In this document: positions 53,720 to 63,468 of the stretch, in pieces
Position numbering within the stretch: position 1 is the stretch's first letter
Layout of the letters: each line of letters begins with the position of its first letter
NCBI GenBank assembly: GCA_963794745.1
Contig: CAWCEZ010000011.1
Span: 186,001 to 250,000, forward strand
DNA length: 64,000 nt
Direction of reading: 5' to 3'
Origin: Fen-671 sp963794745
GTDB taxonomy: Bacteria; Actinomycetota; Acidimicrobiia; Acidimicrobiales; Palsa-688
Notes under the pieces: model-generated
The model's input: only the letters and a program-made list of their open reading frames with translations
What the model was told of the DNA's origin: nothing
Databases searched by the model: none
Translations under genes and position numbers: made by a program

Positions 53720-54955
53720 TTGCCGGCATTCGTTTTCCCTGGACAAGGGTCGCAAAGACCGGGCATGGGGCAGCCGTGGCGCGACCATCCCTCCTGGGAA
53801 CTTGTCCAAGATGCCAGCAGCATTGCCGGACGTGACGTGGAGCACCTGCTGCTCGACGCCGGCGTGGAGGAGCTCACCGAGACGCGCAACGCCCAGTTGG
53901 CCACCTTCGTCATAGGCCTTGTCGTGTTGGACGCCGTCGAACGTCTCGGCATCGAGCCCACCGCCTGCGCCGGGCACAGCCTGGGCGAGTACACGGCTCT
54001 GGTCGCAGCCGGCGGTGTCGGCTTCGAGGACGCCGTGAGGCTTGTCGCTGAGCGGGGCGAAGCGATGCAGGAGGCATCGGAGGACAACGTCGGGATCATG
54101 TTGGCGATATCGGGGATCGACGACGAACGGGTGCGCATCGCCTGCCGGCGCGCAGACGGTGACGTATGGCTCGCTAACTCCAATGCCCCCGGCGACTGCG
54201 TGATCGCGGGCCGTCCGCCTGAGACTTACCGGGCCGCCGAGGTTGCAAAGGAACTGGGCGCAACCCAGGTCAGGGAGGTTGCCGTCGGAGGCGCCTTTCA
54301 CACGGCGCTCATGGCTGCCGCCCAGCCTCGGCTGCGCAAGGCCCTAGAAAGCACCACTTTTTATGACCTGGCCGTCCCCGTGGTCGCCAATGTGGACGCT
54401 CTTCCCCACGAGGGCGCCGGTGAGTGGGCAGCGCTACTTTCTGCTCAGCTGCGCAGCCCGGTCCGCTGGCGCCAAAGCGTCCTCGCCCTGGCTGCGGTGA
54501 TGCGCACCGACGAATGGGACGGCGACAACCTGTTCTGCGAGCTCGGCCCGCGTGGCCCGCTCTCGGCTTTCGTGAGGGCGACGCTGCCCGAGGCCGCAAC
54601 GGTCCCTATTACAGGGCCCGACGACCTGGACACCCTGGTCGCCAACCTGACCGGCGACACAGCGCTGCAGGGCATCGCCGAGGGCCACCAAGGCGAGCGC
54701 CTCTACGTGTCCGAGCGCCTCGTGATCAGCCCGTGCGCGGGGATCTTCGAGCTACCGCCGTCGGCGCCCGCCCCCGCCGCCGCCAGCCCCAGCGCGGGGA
54801 CCGAGGGTACGCCCGTTGAGATAGGCGACCTGCTCGGTACGGTCTCGGGCACCGAGGTGCGGAGCCCTTTTGCCGGCGCGCTGATGGGTGTGCTCGCCCA
54901 TCCCGGCGAACGGGTCCAGGCCGGCCAGCCCGTTGCATGGCTGCGGGCTCGCTAG
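53720..54955 (+). CDS. fabD: malonyl-CoA:ACP transacylase with lipoyl-like C-terminal tail
   Basis: The start is taken as TTG 53720: GAAGGAGG at 53704-53711 gives proper spacing, and the protein then begins PAFVFPGQGSQRPGMG as FabD does. Residues 1-310 are the acyltransferase, with Ser87 in GHSLGEY, Arg-region, and His194 in GAFHTALM. After an Ala/Pro/Ser linker (about 347-362) comes a segment VEIGDLLGTVSGTEVRSPFAGAL and ERVQAGQPVAWLRAR (366-411), which resembles a half of a biotinyl/lipoyl carrier domain. It lacks the Met-Lys-Met or Asp-Lys attachment site, so it cannot be modified in the usual way. FabD is normally about 310 residues; this is 411. First gene of the FAS-II operon. Confidence 0.9.
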   Translation: MPAFVFPGQGSQRPGMGQPWRDHPSWELVQDASSIAGRDVEHLLLDAGVEELTETRNAQLATFVIGLVVLDAVERLGIEPTACAGHSLGEYTALVAAGGVGFEDAVRLVAERGEAMQEASEDNVGIMLAISGIDDERVRIACRRADGDVWLANSNAPGDCVIAGRPPETYRAAEVAKELGATQVREVAVGGAFHTALMAAAQPRLRKALESTTFYDLAVPVVANVDALPHEGAGEWAALLSAQLRSPVRWRQSVLALAAVMRTDEWDGDNLFCELGPRGPLSAFVRATLPEAATVPITGPDDLDTLVANLTGDTALQGIAEGHQGERLYVSERLVISPCAGIFELPPSAPAPAAASPSAGTEGTPVEIGDLLGTVSGTEVRSPFAGALMGVLAHPGERVQAGQPVAWLRAR

Positions 54956-54965
54956 CGTGGCGACG

Positions 54966-55961
54966 ATGTCCGGCACAGGCTGCGCGATAACCGGCTGGGC
55001 GAGCGCCCTTCCCCCGACGGTGGTCACCAACCAAGACATCATGACGCTGTTCGATACGAGCGACCAGTGGATCGTCGAGCGGACAGGGATCAGGGAGCGC
55101 CGTGCTGCTGACGGCCCCTTCGTGCACCCCAAGCCGCCGCTGAGCCCGCCGGACGGGATGGGGACTACGGCGCAACTTGCCGCCGAAGCGGGGCGTGCCG
55201 CGCTCGAGATGGCAGGCCTCGACGGCGCCGATATCGACCTATTGGTGCTTTGCACGACCAGCCCCGACCAGATGGTGCCGGCGACCTCCTCGCCGCTCGC
55301 CCATGCGCTTTCCATAAAGGGCGGCGGTATGGACATAAATGCCGCCTGCGCTGGTTTTACGTACGGGCTTGTGACAGCCGCGGGTTTCATTACAACCGGG
55401 GCAGAACGCGTCCTTCTCATAGGAGCCGAGACCCTTACGCGGATAACGGACTGGACGGACCGCTCGAACGCGTTCCTTTTCGGCGACGGCGCGGGCGCCG
55501 TTGTAATCGAAGCTGTGGCTGGCGAACCCGCCTTACTGGGTTGGGATATCGGTGTCGACGGGTCGCTACAGCCGCTTTTCTACGCGGATTTCGGTGCCGG
55601 GATGAAGATGCGCGGCCAAGAGGTTTTTCGAAAGGCCGTGCGCGTGACAGTGGACTCGGCTACCAAGAGCCTCGAGCACGCAAAACTCAGCGCGAGCGAC
55701 GTCGCCCTATTTGTGCCTCATCAAGCCAATATCCGGATTATGGACGCCGTTGCCGAACGCCTCGGGATCCCGTCGGACCGCATCGCCTCGGTAATCGAGC
55801 ACGCGGGTAATACCTCTTCGGCGTCTATCCCGATCGCGCTGACCGAGGCAGCCAACGCCGGGAGGCTGAGAGACGGCGACATAGTGTTATTTGCCGGTTT
55901 TGGTGCCGGCATGACGTGGGCGTCGGCCGTTTGGCGCTGGGGAACAGACCCCGCACGTTGA
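54966..55961 (+). CDS. fabH: 3-oxoacyl-ACP synthase III
   Basis: FabH starts fatty-acid elongation by condensing acyl-CoA with malonyl-ACP. The 331-residue protein from ATG 54966 has FDTSDQWIVERTGIRERR, the active Cys128 in NAACAGFTYG, the His in FVPHQANIRIMD and the Asn in EHAGNTSSASIPIAL, i.e. the full Cys-His-Asn triad. An alternative GTG lies nine bases upstream. The short insert GPFVHPKPPLSPPDG after residue 50 is uncommon. It sits ten bases after fabD. Confidence 0.94.
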   Translation: MSGTGCAITGWASALPPTVVTNQDIMTLFDTSDQWIVERTGIRERRAADGPFVHPKPPLSPPDGMGTTAQLAAEAGRAALEMAGLDGADIDLLVLCTTSPDQMVPATSSPLAHALSIKGGGMDINAACAGFTYGLVTAAGFITTGAERVLLIGAETLTRITDWTDRSNAFLFGDGAGAVVIEAVAGEPALLGWDIGVDGSLQPLFYADFGAGMKMRGQEVFRKAVRVTVDSATKSLEHAKLSASDVALFVPHQANIRIMDAVAERLGIPSDRIASVIEHAGNTSSASIPIALTEAANAGRLRDGDIVLFAGFGAGMTWASAVWRWGTDPAR

Positions 55962-56039
55962 GCAGCCGGCAAAGGCCGAGCAGGCTGAGCTCAGGCACTA
56001 GATTGTGACAGTTCCGCTTCGCGAGCACATGGAGGAAGC

Positions 56040-56291
56040 ATGGGAGGACAAATGGGCCCCGAAGAGTCTTACGACCTTTTCAAACAATGCGCTGTCGAGG
56101 TCCTGCAGGTCGAGCCGTCCAAGATCGTCCCGGAGGCTCGCTTCGCCGACGACCTCGACGCCGACAGCCTCGACCTGGTTGAGCTCGTGATGGCCCTCGA
56201 AGAGCGGTTCGGGATCGATGTCCCCGAGTCGGAGCTTGAGGGCGTGCAGACCGTAGGCCAGGCCTACGAGCTGGTGGCTTCCAAACTCTGA
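56040..56291 (+). CDS. acpP: acyl carrier protein
   Basis: An 83-residue (79 if ATG 56052 is used) acidic four-helix carrier protein. The phosphopantetheine attachment Ser is in DADSLDLVELVMALEE, the classic DSL motif, preceded by ARFADDLDADS. The gene sits between fabH and fabF, and its stop overlaps the fabF start as TGATG, implying coupled translation. Confidence 0.95.
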   Translation: MGGQMGPEESYDLFKQCAVEVLQVEPSKIVPEARFADDLDADSLDLVELVMALEERFGIDVPESELEGVQTVGQAYELVASKL

Positions 56292-57509
56292 TGCTTGCTG
56301 TCTTGGGCGCGCCCGACGGCACGGGGCCCGTCGCCGGACGACGCGTGGTTATCACGGGCCTCGGGGTCGCGACCTCGTGCGGGATCGGGGTCGAGCGGTT
56401 CTGGCAAGGGTTGCTCAGCCCCGCGCCGGTCGGCAGGGTGCGACCCGTCGAGGGCCTCGATGTAAGCCACCTGTTCGGCCCGAAAGAAGTGCGCCGGGCG
56501 GACCGCTTTGTCCAATTGGCCGCCGTCGCCGCCGACGAGGCGGTCAACGATGCCGGCGGGATTGAGGCGGTGCGCGGCGACCCTGACCGGGCCGGCACCT
56601 TGGTCGGCACAGGTGTTGGCGGCCTTGACACGCTCTGCGAGCAGGACAGGGTGTTGACGACAAAAGGCGTGGACAGGGTGAGCCCCTTCCTAGTCCCGAT
56701 GATGATGTGCAACCGTTCGGCGGCGGACATTTCCATGCGCTACGGGCTTCGCGGGCCCTGCGAGACCACGGTCACCGCCTGCGCTGCGGGCACCCAGAGC
56801 ATCGCGAACGCCGGGCGGCTGATCGCGATGGGCCGCTGCGACGTGATGGTGGCGGGCGGCACCGAAGCCCCTCTGGCGGACCTCGGGGTAGCGGGCTTCG
56901 CCAACATGACGGCGCTTTCCCGCTCCGGAGTGTCGATGCCTTTCGACGTACATCGCGACGGCTTCGTCATCGGTGAAGGGGCTGGGGTCGTCGTTTTGGA
57001 GGAACGTGGCCGGGCGATAGCTAGAGGGGCGCACATCTACGCCGAGCTCGCCGGTGCCGCCAGCACCGCCGATGCTCACCACATCACAGCTCCCTCGCCG
57101 GACGGGAGCGGGGCCGCCCGCTGCATGGAGCTCGCGATGGCCGACGCGCAACTGTCTGCTTCGGACGTGACCCACGTCAACAGCCATGGCACTTCGACGC
57201 CGCCCGGCGACGCCGCCGAGGCGGAGGCGATCTACAAGGTTTTCGGTTCGCCCGGGCCGGCCGTTACTTCGATCAAGGGAGTGATCGGCCACACCCTGGC
57301 GGCCGCCGGGGCGATCGAGGCTGTCGCTGTCGCGCTCGAGCTTTGCGCACCGCCAGATCCCCCCTACCACGGGGACGACCGAGGTGGACCCCGCCTTCCA
57401 GCTCGACGTTGTCACCGCAGGCCCGAGGGACTGGCGACCCGGGCCGGTAGTTTCAAACTCGTTCGGCTTCGGGGGCCACAACGGCTCCCTCGTGCTCGTC
57501 CCCGCTTAG
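56291..57509 (+). CDS. fabF: 3-oxoacyl-ACP synthase II, frameshifted near the 3' end
   Basis: The main elongating condensing enzyme of type II fatty acid synthesis. From ATG 56291 the thiolase-fold motifs are RRVVITGLGVATSCG, the active Cys in TVTACAAGTQSIANA, GFVIGEGAGVVVLEERGRA, His in HVNSHGTSTPPGD and IKGVIGHTLAAAGAIEAV with the second His. At about 57342-57344 an extra T seems present in CTTTGCG; the correct frame continues AHRQIPPTTGTTEVDP and ends VSNSFGFGGHNGSLVLVPA at 57509. Corrected length is about 405 residues. As the gene is usually essential, error is likely. Confidence 0.9.
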
Positions 57510-57531
57510 ACCCGTCCCCGCTCGACCAGGG

Positions 57532-57993
57532 CTACTTGGCGAGAGCTTTGAGCAGGTTTTCTGCGGTAGCCGCGGGCGCGACCTTGTACCAGACGTTTTC
57601 GAGCACCCCGTCTTCGCCGACGAGGAAGGCCGACCGCTGGATCCCCATGTAGGTGCGCCCGTACATGCTCCGCTCAACCCATACCCCGTAGGACTCGGCG
57701 ACGGTGTGCGACACATCGGACAGAAGAGGGAAGCCGAGCGAGAACTTGCTGTCGAAGGCAGCTTGCCGCTTGGGCGGGTCCGGGCTGATGCCGAGCACGG
57801 CTGTGCTACCTACCTTGCCGAGCACGTCGCGCAGCGCGCACGCCTGGGTGGTGCAACCTGGCGTGTCGGCCTTGGGGTAAAAGTAAACAAGCACCTTGCG
57901 GCCGAGAAAGCTGGACAGGGACACGTCGTGACCGGACTGGTCGGGAAGGTTGAAAGCCGGCGCGGGCTCGCCGGGCTTCAGGCGCTCGCTCAT
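57532..57993 (-). CDS. bcp: Bcp-type peroxiredoxin
   Basis: A 153-residue thiol peroxidase that reduces hydroperoxides. The ATG at 57993 matches the family start (SERLKPGEPAPAFNLPDQSG). It has the peroxidatic Cys47 in DTPGCTTQAC and a likely resolving Cys52 five residues on, the alpha-2 type of Bcp. Downstream are GISPDPPKRQAAFDSKF and LSDVSHTVAESYGVW. It is convergent with fabF and divergent from the UbiB-like gene. Confidence 0.93.
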   Translation of the reverse strand: MSERLKPGEPAPAFNLPDQSGHDVSLSSFLGRKVLVYFYPKADTPGCTTQACALRDVLGKVGSTAVLGISPDPPKRQAAFDSKFSLGFPLLSDVSHTVAESYGVWVERSMYGRTYMGIQRSAFLVGEDGVLENVWYKVAPAATAENLLKALAK

Positions 57994-58096
57994 CGCGCGA
58001 GCATAAGCGGGGCCAAGAGGCTTGGTCCAGGAGCCCCGCCCTGAGGTTCTTCCGGCAACATCCCGCCGGCCTACTAGGGTCAGCAGGGATTCCCTG

Positions 58097-59838
58097 ATGA
58101 CTGCAGCTGGCGAACCTGCTCGTCCCTCCGGGCTCGGCGCGCCCGCCGGCGCCGACGCCGTAGCACCCCGCGAGCTCGGTGGCGTCCCCGATGGCCCACC
58201 CCACGGCCCGCCCGACCTGGCCATGGGGGCCTTCAGCGAGAACCCGCCCTGGGACCTCACCGGGAAGGAACTGCTGTGGCGCGCCGACGTCAAAAGCCTC
58301 CGTGCAGCAACGGCGGCCCAGGTCCCCGAGCTGTTGCGGCGGCGCCGCGTCCCGCCGGGCTGGAGAGTGCTCGTCACCGGGGTCAGGCTCGGTTGGGCGA
58401 TCCTCATGTGGCGCCTGGTCGAAAAGCGCCGTGCCAACAAGTTGGGGCGGCGCGAGATTTCCCGGGCCGGCCTATCCCACCGGCTCCGCAAAGCCTTCGA
58501 GCGGCTCGGGCCGACCTACATAAAGCTCGGCCAGATCCTGTCATCCGGCGAGGGCGTCTTCCCGCCCGAGCTCGTCGGTGAGTTCCGGCTGCTGCGCGAC
58601 CACGTGCCGCCCGAATCGTTCCAGGATGTCCGGGCGGTCGTAGAGGCGGATTTTGGCCGCCCGCTGGACGAGGTCTTCGAGCATTTCGACACGGCCCCGA
58701 TCGCCGCTGCGTCCATCGCGCAAGTCCACGCGGCACGGCTGCTCACCGGCGAAGACGTCGTGGTGAAGGTGCAACGCCCGAAGGTCGCGGTCCTCGTCGA
58801 GCGTGACATCGCAGCCATGAGCTGGCTCGCCCCTCACCTGATCGGCCGGATCCCGGTCGCAACGCTCGCCAACCCGCCAGCGCTTGTCGAGCTGTTCGCC
58901 GAAACGATCGTCGAAGAGCTCGACTTCCGCCTCGAGGCGGACAACATGATGGACATCGCGAGCGTGATCGCTCAAACAAACCAGCGCTCCGTTGTCGTAC
59001 CCCGGCCCCATCCCGAGCTCGTGACCCGCCGGGTGCTCGTCATGGAACGCCTCGACGGCTTTGCCTGGGACGACGTCGAGGGCATGAAGCGGGCCGGGAT
59101 CGACACCTCCGCAGTTGTCAGGCCCTGCTGATCGCGTTCTTGGAGGGGGCCACCCTGTTTGGGGTCTTCCATGGCGATCTCCATGGCGGCAACCTGTTCG
59201 TGCAGGCCGACGGGAGGGTCGCCTTGCTCGACTACGGCATTACGGGCCGCCTCGACGAGGTGCGCAGGCTGGCTTTCCTGCGCCTGCTCATGGGTGGGTC
59301 CCTCAACGACCCCCGGCTCCAGCTCTCTGCGCTTCGCGACATGGGCGCAGTCCCGCCGGACACAGACCTAGATGCCCTTGTGAGCGACCTTGGCCTCGAC
59401 AAACCCCTGGTAGACCCAACCACGCTGGCGCCCGAAGAACTCCTCAACCAGGTCCGCGACCTGACGAGGCGGCTGCTCGAGTACGGGGCCAAGTTCCCGA
59501 AGATCCTCATGCTGTTCGTGAAGGACCTCCTTTTTGTCGACGGTTCGCTGGCGACGTTGGCGCCCGACGTCGACTTGTTCACCGAGGTGACCGAGATAGC
59601 GACCTACTTCGCGAACCGCTACGGCGACCGGATCGCCCACGACATCGGCATCGACCCCCGGGAACGCCCGCTGGAGATCGCCGGCGTGCGGGCCGCCGTC
59701 GGCGTGAGCGAAGACGTGGACAGCCTCACCTACCGCGACCTGCAGGCCCGTCGCGAGCTGATCCGCCGGCGAATGGAGGAGCACCACCGGCGCGCCGAGC
59801 AGCCCAAGAGGCTGCGGCGGTGGCGCCACCAGGCATAA
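58097..59838 (+). CDS. ABC1/UbiB-family protein kinase-like, frameshifted
   Basis: An atypical kinase of the UbiB/COQ8 type, often linked to quinone synthesis or lipid transport. From ATG 58097: the KxGQ helix FERLGPTYIKLGQILSSGEG, the Ala-rich loop APIAAASIAQVHAARL, the Lys of VVVKVQRP and VEELDFRLEADNM. After SAVVR the frame breaks at 59120-59125, where one G appears lost from AGGCCCTG. The other frame continues with VFHGDLHGGNLFVQ (catalytic HGDLHxxN) and LLDYGITGRL (DYG in place of DFG). Corrected length is about 580 residues. A C-terminal membrane segment is not clear. Confidence 0.88.
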
Positions 59839-59923
59839 TCCGACCATGAGCCCGACATGTCGGTGCCAGCCGGTACCCTAGTGTCGAGCCTTGGTGTGCG
59901 CCCGCCCGCCGGCTCCCCCTGAA

Positions 59924-61810
59924 ATGGCACCTGAACTTACACTGACGCGACACGCTGACATACGCAACGTGGCGATAATCGCCCACGTTGACCACGGCAA
60001 GACGACACTCGTAGACGGGATGCTCCGCCAGTCGGGGGTTTTCCGCGTCAACGAAGAGGTCGCCGAGCGCGTGATGGACTCGACTGACCTGGAACGCGAG
60101 AAGGGGATCACGATCCTCGCCAAGAACACGGCGGTCCATTACGGCGAGCTCACGATCAATATCGTCGATACTCCCGGCCATGCCGACTTCGGAGGGGAGG
60201 TGGAGCGTGCCCTCACGATGGTGGACGGGGTGCTCCTTCTTGTGGACGCCAGCGAAGGGCCTCTTCCCCAGACCCGCTTCGTGCTGCGCAAGGCGCTCGA
60301 GGCGCAGCTGCCCGTCGTGCTCGTCGTCAACAAAGTCGACCGTCCCGACGCCCGGCCCGCCGAGGTACTGGACGATGTGTACGACCTGTTCATCGACCTC
60401 GGAGCAGACGACGAGCACATCGCTTTCCCGGTCGTTTACTGCAACGCTCGCAACGGCCAAGCCGCGCTGACCCCTGAAGAGGTCGCTGACGCACCTGACC
60501 TCAAGATCCTCTTTGAGCTGCTCGTGGAGTACATCCCGGCGCCTGCGTACATTGAGGGCCACCCGTTCCAGGCGTTGGTGTGCAACCTCGACGCATCGCC
60601 GTACGTGGGCCGCCTTGCGATCTGCCGGGTCCACCAGGGCTGGGTGAAAAAAGGTGAATCGGTGGCCTGGGTGCGACAGGGCGACGAGGGCGCGCCCCAG
60701 CGCGTGCGCGTAGCCGAGCTTTACATGACCGACGGGCTCCAGCGCGTCGACGCCGGGCCGAGGGGCGCCGGCCCCGGCGACATCATCGCAATCGCGGGGA
60801 TCCCCGAGATCATGATCGGCGACACCCTTGCCGACGCCAGCGACCCGCGTCCCCTTCCCGGTGTGACGGTCGACGAGCCGGCCATCTCCATGACGATCGG
60901 CATCAATACCAGTCCTCTTGCCGGCAAGGAGGGCAGCAAGCTCACCGCACGGCTCCTGAAGGGCCGCCTCGACAGCGAGCTAGTCGGCAACGTCTCCATC
61001 CGGGTACTGCCGACGGCGCGTCCCGACACCTGGGAAGTGCAAGGGCGCGGCGAGCTCGCTCTGGCCGTGCTCGTCGAGCTGATGCGCCGGGAGGGCTTCG
61101 AGCTCACCGCCGGCAAGCCCCAGGTGCTCACAAAGATGATCGACGGCAAGGTCTACGAGCCCGTGGAGCGGGTTTCGCTCGACATCCCCGAGGAGCTGCT
61201 GGGCACCGTGATGCAGCTGTTAGCGGGGCGAAAAGGCCGCATGCAGCACGTGACATCGCACGGCAGCGGCTGGGCACGCACGGACTGGCTCGTCCCGTCA
61301 CGGGCGCTGATCGGCCTGCGATCGCAGCTGTTGACCGAAACCAAGGGCACCGCCCAGCTCCACCACGTCCTGGACGGTTGGGAGCCGTGGTTCGGCGAAA
61401 TCCGTACTCGGCAAAACGGCTCGCTCGTTGCGGACCGCCAGGGCAAGACGGCCCAGTACGCCCTTATGAACCTGCAAGAGCGTGGGACGTTGTTCGTCGG
61501 GCCGGGTGTCGAGGTCTACGAGGGGATGATCGTCGGCGAAAATTCCCGCCGCGAGGACATGGACGTCAACCCGACCAAGGAACGCAAGCTCACGAACATG
61601 CGCTCGTCCGTGTCCGAGGAGCTGGTCCGGCTCACCCCGGCGCTCGACCTGTCGCTGGAGCAAGCGATCGAGTTCCTCCGAGAAGACGAGTGCGCCGAGG
61701 TGACCCCGGTCGGGGTGCGCCTGCGCAAGGTCGTCCTGGCTGCAGCGGACCGTGGGCGCCAACGCGGACGCTCCCGCGACCAGGAACCCCCTCCCCCGCC
61801 GCCGAGCTAG
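59924..61810 (+). CDS. typA: GTP-binding protein TypA/BipA
   Basis: A ribosome-binding translational GTPase related to EF-G, active in stress and low-temperature ribosome assembly. The 628-residue product from ATG 59924 has the G1 motif IIAHVDHGKTTLVDGML, switch I ERVMDSTDLEREKGITI, G3 DTPGHADFGGEVERAL, and NKVDRPDARP for G4. The C-terminal TypA-specific domain includes RSSVSEELVRLTPALDLSLE and EDECAEVTPVGVRLRK. It ends with an Arg/Pro-rich tail. Convergent with yqgE. Confidence 0.96.
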   Translation: MAPELTLTRHADIRNVAIIAHVDHGKTTLVDGMLRQSGVFRVNEEVAERVMDSTDLEREKGITILAKNTAVHYGELTINIVDTPGHADFGGEVERALTMVDGVLLLVDASEGPLPQTRFVLRKALEAQLPVVLVVNKVDRPDARPAEVLDDVYDLFIDLGADDEHIAFPVVYCNARNGQAALTPEEVADAPDLKILFELLVEYIPAPAYIEGHPFQALVCNLDASPYVGRLAICRVHQGWVKKGESVAWVRQGDEGAPQRVRVAELYMTDGLQRVDAGPRGAGPGDIIAIAGIPEIMIGDTLADASDPRPLPGVTVDEPAISMTIGINTSPLAGKEGSKLTARLLKGRLDSELVGNVSIRVLPTARPDTWEVQGRGELALAVLVELMRREGFELTAGKPQVLTKMIDGKVYEPVERVSLDIPEELLGTVMQLLAGRKGRMQHVTSHGSGWARTDWLVPSRALIGLRSQLLTETKGTAQLHHVLDGWEPWFGEIRTRQNGSLVADRQGKTAQYALMNLQERGTLFVGPGVEVYEGMIVGENSRREDMDVNPTKERKLTNMRSSVSEELVRLTPALDLSLEQAIEFLREDECAEVTPVGVRLRKVVLAAADRGRQRGRSRDQEPPPPPPS

Positions 61811-61826
61811 TAGCTGACTCGCTGCG

Positions 61827-62392
61827 CTAGTTGAGCGACGGGTCCGGGGGGGACGCCGCGGCGATCGCGAGGACCCCGCCCTGGCGGCGCAATACCCGTT
61901 TCCAGAGCTCTTCGGGGTCGGGGCTGAAGACGTCGCCCGGCTCGGCTTCGACGGCCCACCAGGCGCCGAGCTCCATCTCCTCCTCGAGCTGGCCAGGCCC
62001 CCAACCCGCGTAGCCGGCGAAGATGCGCAACTGCTCGATCCAGGGCGCCACGAACACCGGGTCGGTCTCGAGGTCGACGGTGCCAAGGTCACCCTGGAGC
62101 GCCAAGTACCCCGAACCAGGGACCGAGACCTCCGACTTGACCCTGGCCAGGCAAATCGTGCCTTCGCTCACGGGGCCGCCCACGAAGATGACCGCCGGTG
62201 CCGAAGCGACCTCGGTCCACTCCGGCAGGGGCGACGAAAGCGAGGTCTCGGTCGGCCGGTTCAGCACCAAGCCGAGAGCTCCGTGCTCACCGTGCGCGAG
62301 CAGGAAGACCACCGTGCGGGCGAAGTTGGGGTCGAGCAGGCTGGGCCCAGCGACGAGCAACTTGCCCTGGAGGGGCCCGGGATGTCAGCCAT
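61827..62392 (-). CDS. yqgE: YqgE/AlgH family protein (UPF0301), frameshifted near start
   Basis: A conserved cytoplasmic family without a settled function. The core LLVAGPSLLDPNFARTVVFLLAHGEHGALGLVLNRP (36 residues, 62366 down to about 62260), FVGGPVSEGT and FAGYAGWGPGQLEEEMELGAW is typical. The true start is probably ATG 62392 (MADIPGP), after which one C is missing from a CCCC run near 62375, so the ATG reads into another frame. Corrected length is 188 residues. It is divergent from the glucose-dehydrogenase-like gene, with 32 bases between starts. Confidence 0.88.
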
Positions 62393-62424
62393 GGCTTACA
62401 TCATTCCTCGTGTACGGTTCTACC

Positions 62425-63468
62425 ATGCGCGCCGTTACCGTCATCCCACTAAAGGCGAACACCCTCGAGTTGAGCGACCTCCCCGAGCCGCCCCTCGAGG
62501 ACGGCCCGGTCCTCGTCAAGACACGGGCGATCGGGGTCTGTGGCACCGATATAGAGATCATTTCCGGCGAGTACGGCTGGGCGCCACCCGGTGAGGAGCG
62601 CCTCGCGCTCGGCCATGAATCTCTTGGTGAAGTCCTGGAAGCCCCGGAGGGGTCAGGCTTCGCGCCCGGCGACCTCGTAGTCGGGATAGTGCGCCGGCCA
62701 GATCCATTACCGTGCATCAACTGCGCGATAGGTGAATGGGACATGTGCCGCAACGGGAATTACACCGAATGGGGCATCAAGTCGCACCATGGCTACGCCC
62801 GTGAGCGCTACCGGATAACTCCCGATTTCTTGGTGAAAATTTCCCCGTCTCTTGGCGACCTCGGCGTCCTGTTGGAGCCGACGACTGTCGTGGCAAAAGC
62901 ATGGGACCACATTGGCCGGATCGGCGCGCGAGCCCGGTGGGAGCCGCGCATCGTGCTGGTCACAGGTGCCGGCCCGATCGGCCTGCTGGCCGCCTTGCTG
63001 GGCGTACAGCGCGGCCTAGAGGTACACGTACTGGACCAGGTGACTTCGGGGCTCAAACCCGACCTTGTTGCATCGATAGGTGCTACCTACCACCACGGCG
63101 ACATAGCTTCTACGGGCCTCACTCCCGACATCGTGCTCGAGTGCACCGGCGTGGCGCAGCTCGTGTTCGACGCGATGGACGACATCGGGCCCAACGGCAT
63201 CCTTTGCCTGACAGGGGTCTCGTCGAAGGGCCGCTCGCTCGGCATCGACGCCGGAGAGATCAACCGGCACATGGTGCTAGCGAACGACGTAGTTTTTGGC
63301 TCGGTAAATGCCAATCGGAGCCATTACCAAGCGGGGGCCGACGCACTCGCAAAGGCCGACCCGGCGTGGCTCGGCCGCGTCGTGTCGAGGCGCGTTACCC
63401 TCGACAACTGGCAGGCCGCCTACCAACGCCAACCCGACGACGTCAAGGTCGTGCTGCAATTTAGTTAG
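62425..63468 (+). CDS. glucose 1-dehydrogenase-like zinc dehydrogenase
   Basis: A 347-residue medium-chain dehydrogenase. ATG 62425 starts MRAVTVIPLKANTLELSDLPEPP. Catalytic zinc residues are Cys in GVCGTDIEI and His in LALGHESLGEV; a structural-zinc-type cluster is at CINCAIGEWDMCRNG, the NAD(P) loop at LVTGAGPIGLLAALLG, and the glucose-dehydrogenase hallmark at TEWGIKSHHGYARERYRI. These match archaeal-type glucose dehydrogenases that oxidise glucose to gluconolactone for a non-phosphorylated Entner-Doudoroff route. Together with fucD it suggests sugar-acid metabolism. Convergent with the last gene (four-base overlap). Confidence 0.88.
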   Translation: MRAVTVIPLKANTLELSDLPEPPLEDGPVLVKTRAIGVCGTDIEIISGEYGWAPPGEERLALGHESLGEVLEAPEGSGFAPGDLVVGIVRRPDPLPCINCAIGEWDMCRNGNYTEWGIKSHHGYARERYRITPDFLVKISPSLGDLGVLLEPTTVVAKAWDHIGRIGARARWEPRIVLVTGAGPIGLLAALLGVQRGLEVHVLDQVTSGLKPDLVASIGATYHHGDIASTGLTPDIVLECTGVAQLVFDAMDDIGPNGILCLTGVSSKGRSLGIDAGEINRHMVLANDVVFGSVNANRSHYQAGADALAKADPAWLGRVVSRRVTLDNWQAAYQRQPDDVKVVLQFS

